Part shown: positions 61,642-64,000 of the stretch, one piece after another
Layout: each line of letters starts with the position of its first letter
How positions within the stretch are numbered: the first letter of the stretch is position 1
Assembly (NCBI GenBank): GCA_002943765.1
Contig: PQWQ01000013.1
Location: forward strand, 868,001-932,000
DNA: 64,000 bases
Source: Psoroptes ovis
Taxonomy: Eukaryota; Arthropoda; Arachnida; Sarcoptiformes; Psoroptidae
Reading direction: 5' to 3'
The notes under the pieces: generated by a model
Told to the model about the DNA's origin: nothing
The model's input: only the letters and a program-made list of their open reading frames with translations
The model's database searches: none
Position numbers and translations under genes: made by a program

Positions 61642-64000
61642 TGCATTCGTAATATTTGCTTGAATATTTGTAGCATTATTTTATAGTACTTCCCTGAATT
61701 TTTTTAATTAAATTTCAAACATGGCAAAATCTGTTTTGATTAAATTGAAAAAATTTATTCAAAAAATTAACCACAAAAAAAATGATGATCCATGTATTAT
61801 AATCAAATTAGACACTCAAAGGTAATGTAAATGTGTGCGGCACATTTTTATCGTTTCAAAATATTAAGATTCATCATGCATGGAACAATGTAGAATGCGA
61901 TGATAATGGCTCAATATTCATTTCTCATTAATCATAAGAAAAAGGAATAAATAATTACCATTTAATCATCAATGGACCAAACATAATAATTTATTAAACT
62001 TTTGCATACATTTTACTCATTGCAAACATTTTGCAATTTGTCATAGAAAATCATAATTTAAATAATTTAAAACAATAATTGAAAACCACAAATTAATTTT
62101 CTGTGGTTTTGAATTATTCAAATACAATATAATGTTATGCATATGGTCATCATCATCATCATCATACATATTTGACCATCGTTCGGTCAATTAAGTATAC
62201 TTATTCGTATACGAATTATTGAAGAAAAGAAAAGAATGACCATAAAATAATGAACATGTGTATTGAATATAATGAACGCGTGCCAATCGCTAATCAATTA
62301 TTAATCAATAATTTAGCAAAGATATTTTTTGAGAATTTTACTAATTAAAAACATTCAAATGACCTTACGGTGACCTTTTACTATGAAGGCTCAAACTAAT
62401 CAAATTCAGAATTTTCAATTGTTTTTGTGAAGAAATAATTTATAATCCCGTATGCAAACAATTAGCCTAAATCATTTTTCATTTGCTGATGACTAACTAG
62501 TGTCAAACCATGATTTATTGTATTCAAATTCAATTCAATTATGATTGAATTAATTTAATTGATTTTTTTGTGTATATTAAAATGATCGTATTTGGTAAAG
62601 AAATGAATGCATCAATATCAACATTAGTCGTCGATTTTTATAATTATTAAAATAATTAATTGCTTTTGATTATATAAAATTCACACACTCAATTCTTACC
62701 TTTTAAAGACGATTAGAAAATTAAAATGGAAAAATTGTCTTTGTTATTTCTGTTGAAAATTTTCACATTTGTTTGTTATTAATTGTTGTGTAATAAATTA
62801 TTTGCAAATTAAGGATTTGTCAGGAATATTTGTTATTGAAGTTCAAACAAAATTATCAAAATTTAAACACAAAATACAACACGAAAATTAATAAAACGTT
62901 GAATAATCACTGATGATCTGATTAGTTATCTGATTAAATATTGAAATATTGCCTGTTCAACGATGTTTAATGTTTGTCGAATTAAATTAATTAAAATTAA
63001 AGATTTTTGAAATAAATCACAGGTGTAAAGAAGATTTAAACGATCAATTTTAAATTGATTTCCAACTAATTTAAATTAATTAGAGAATCAATTCATTTAT
63101 TGAAGCACAATCACTTGGAAAACATTCTTAAATAAAAAACATGTCTCAGAAAAAGATGTCGAAAATTTTCTCTGAAAAAACTTTTCAGGAGCAATTTACG
63201 AATTTCAGTGAAAAAAAAAATTCAATTTTAAAATAAAATTTTCAAACAAAATTAAATTCGAAAAATTCAATAATGATCATTATCAATGTGATTCACTGTA
63301 CTTGTCATCAATCAATCGATAGATCGAACGAATGAATGATCAGAACTGAAATGAATTTGAATCGAATTTTGCTTTGTTGTTTTCAACATTTGTTTATTTA
63401 TTTTCAATTGAAAATAATTCATAAAACTTTGATAGCAGACACATTTAAACACACGAACAAAGAGTTGTCATTAATTCTTATCATTGAAAATTGTTTGAAA
63501 AAAAACTGAAAATTTTCAAATAAATTTCAAAGAAATCTTGAATAGTCATTGGTTATCAATGTTTGTATGAGCGTATGTTTTTGTATGTTTTTTAGATGTT
63601 TATGATTTGATGATTCGTGAAAAAATAGTCACGAACAATGTGTTGTTTAGTTCAATTTAGTTTCAAAATTATTTTTATCAAATTATTTTTTTCGTTTTTT
63701 TTTTTTTTTTTTTTTTTTTTTGTTCAAAATGAAATGTGAAATCCCACCTATTTTTCTCACTCAACAACTTTCAATGTGAGTGTGCAAGTGTGTGTGTGTG
63801 TTTGTATATATGTTTGAAAATTTTATATATTATTGAAAACAACAATGCAAAAACACTGCAAAAAAAATTGAAATGAGTGAATACAAATGAATGAAATAAC
63901 AAACAAACAAACAAATGAATGAGTGAAGAAATTTGAAGATGGACAAATTTTTTTAATGAAAATTCACAATTCTGACAATTCTTGAATTCTTGAATCAATG
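61642..64000. other. Upstream region of the T-box gene
   Basis: No coding frame supported. It is AT-rich, with many TAAT/ATTA sites, a short ATC run near 62150, an imperfect palindrome around 62195-62215 (GTATAC twice) and a 27-base poly(T) at 63695-63721. It presumably contains the promoter and perhaps untranslated exons of the T-box gene. Confidence 0.45.

Noticed and set aside
1..64000. tRNA, rRNA, snRNA genes and CRISPR arrays
   Set aside because: I looked for cloverleaf arms, conserved rRNA blocks and regularly spaced direct repeats and found none. Covariance models could still find small RNAs that I cannot see by eye.

Overview
The window looks like nuclear DNA of a small arthropod with a compact, very AT-rich genome, most likely an astigmatid mite of the dust or scab mite kind. 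This is an inference from three things: protein-coding genes with animal and arthropod orthology, many short GT-AG introns (about 55-200 bases), and AT-rich spacers full of ATT, GAT and CA microsatellites and long poly(T) runs. No bacterial, phage or CRISPR features were seen.

Left part (1-17.4 kb). This is mostly AT-rich spacer holding two head-to-tail complexin genes on the minus strand (6.9-8.2 kb and 13.0-14.0 kb). Both end in a prenylation-type CaaX box, but of different kinds: CSIQ in one and CLII in the other. Several exon-like islands lie around them that I could not assign.

Middle part (17.4-40 kb). A nearly intact BEL/Pao LTR retrotransposon (17443-23037) has almost identical LTRs. 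Its gag reading frame is broken relative to the rest of the polyprotein. After it come an unrecognised Cys-rich membrane protein gene (26.5-27.4 kb, plus strand) and a six-exon rhotekin gene (28.1-30.4 kb, minus strand). A gene-poor stretch of about 9.5 kb follows and ends in an isolated first coding exon. The phase of that exon fits rhotekin exon 2, so the stretch may be a long rhotekin intron with an upstream promoter.

Right part (40-64 kb). This part is gene-dense: PEX19 (peroxisomal membrane protein import), TMX3 (ER membrane thioredoxin), cytosolic TrpRS (head to head with TMX3), a small Tyr/Gly-rich secreted protein, TBCD (tubulin cofactor D), Golgi alpha-mannosidase II (head to head with TBCD), a His-rich four-helix membrane protein, and a TBX20/midline/H15-type T-box gene. 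The first intron of the T-box gene holds a possible alternative terminal exon.

These genes are housekeeping or neuronal/developmental and do not form a single pathway. The points most worth following are the complexin pair with divergent lipid anchors, the candidate alternative exons of rhotekin and the T-box gene, the in-frame hydrophobic intron of PEX19, and the young retrotransposon. Exon joins were read by eye from splice signals and reading frame. In every multi-exon gene described, the lengths add up to an uninterrupted frame.
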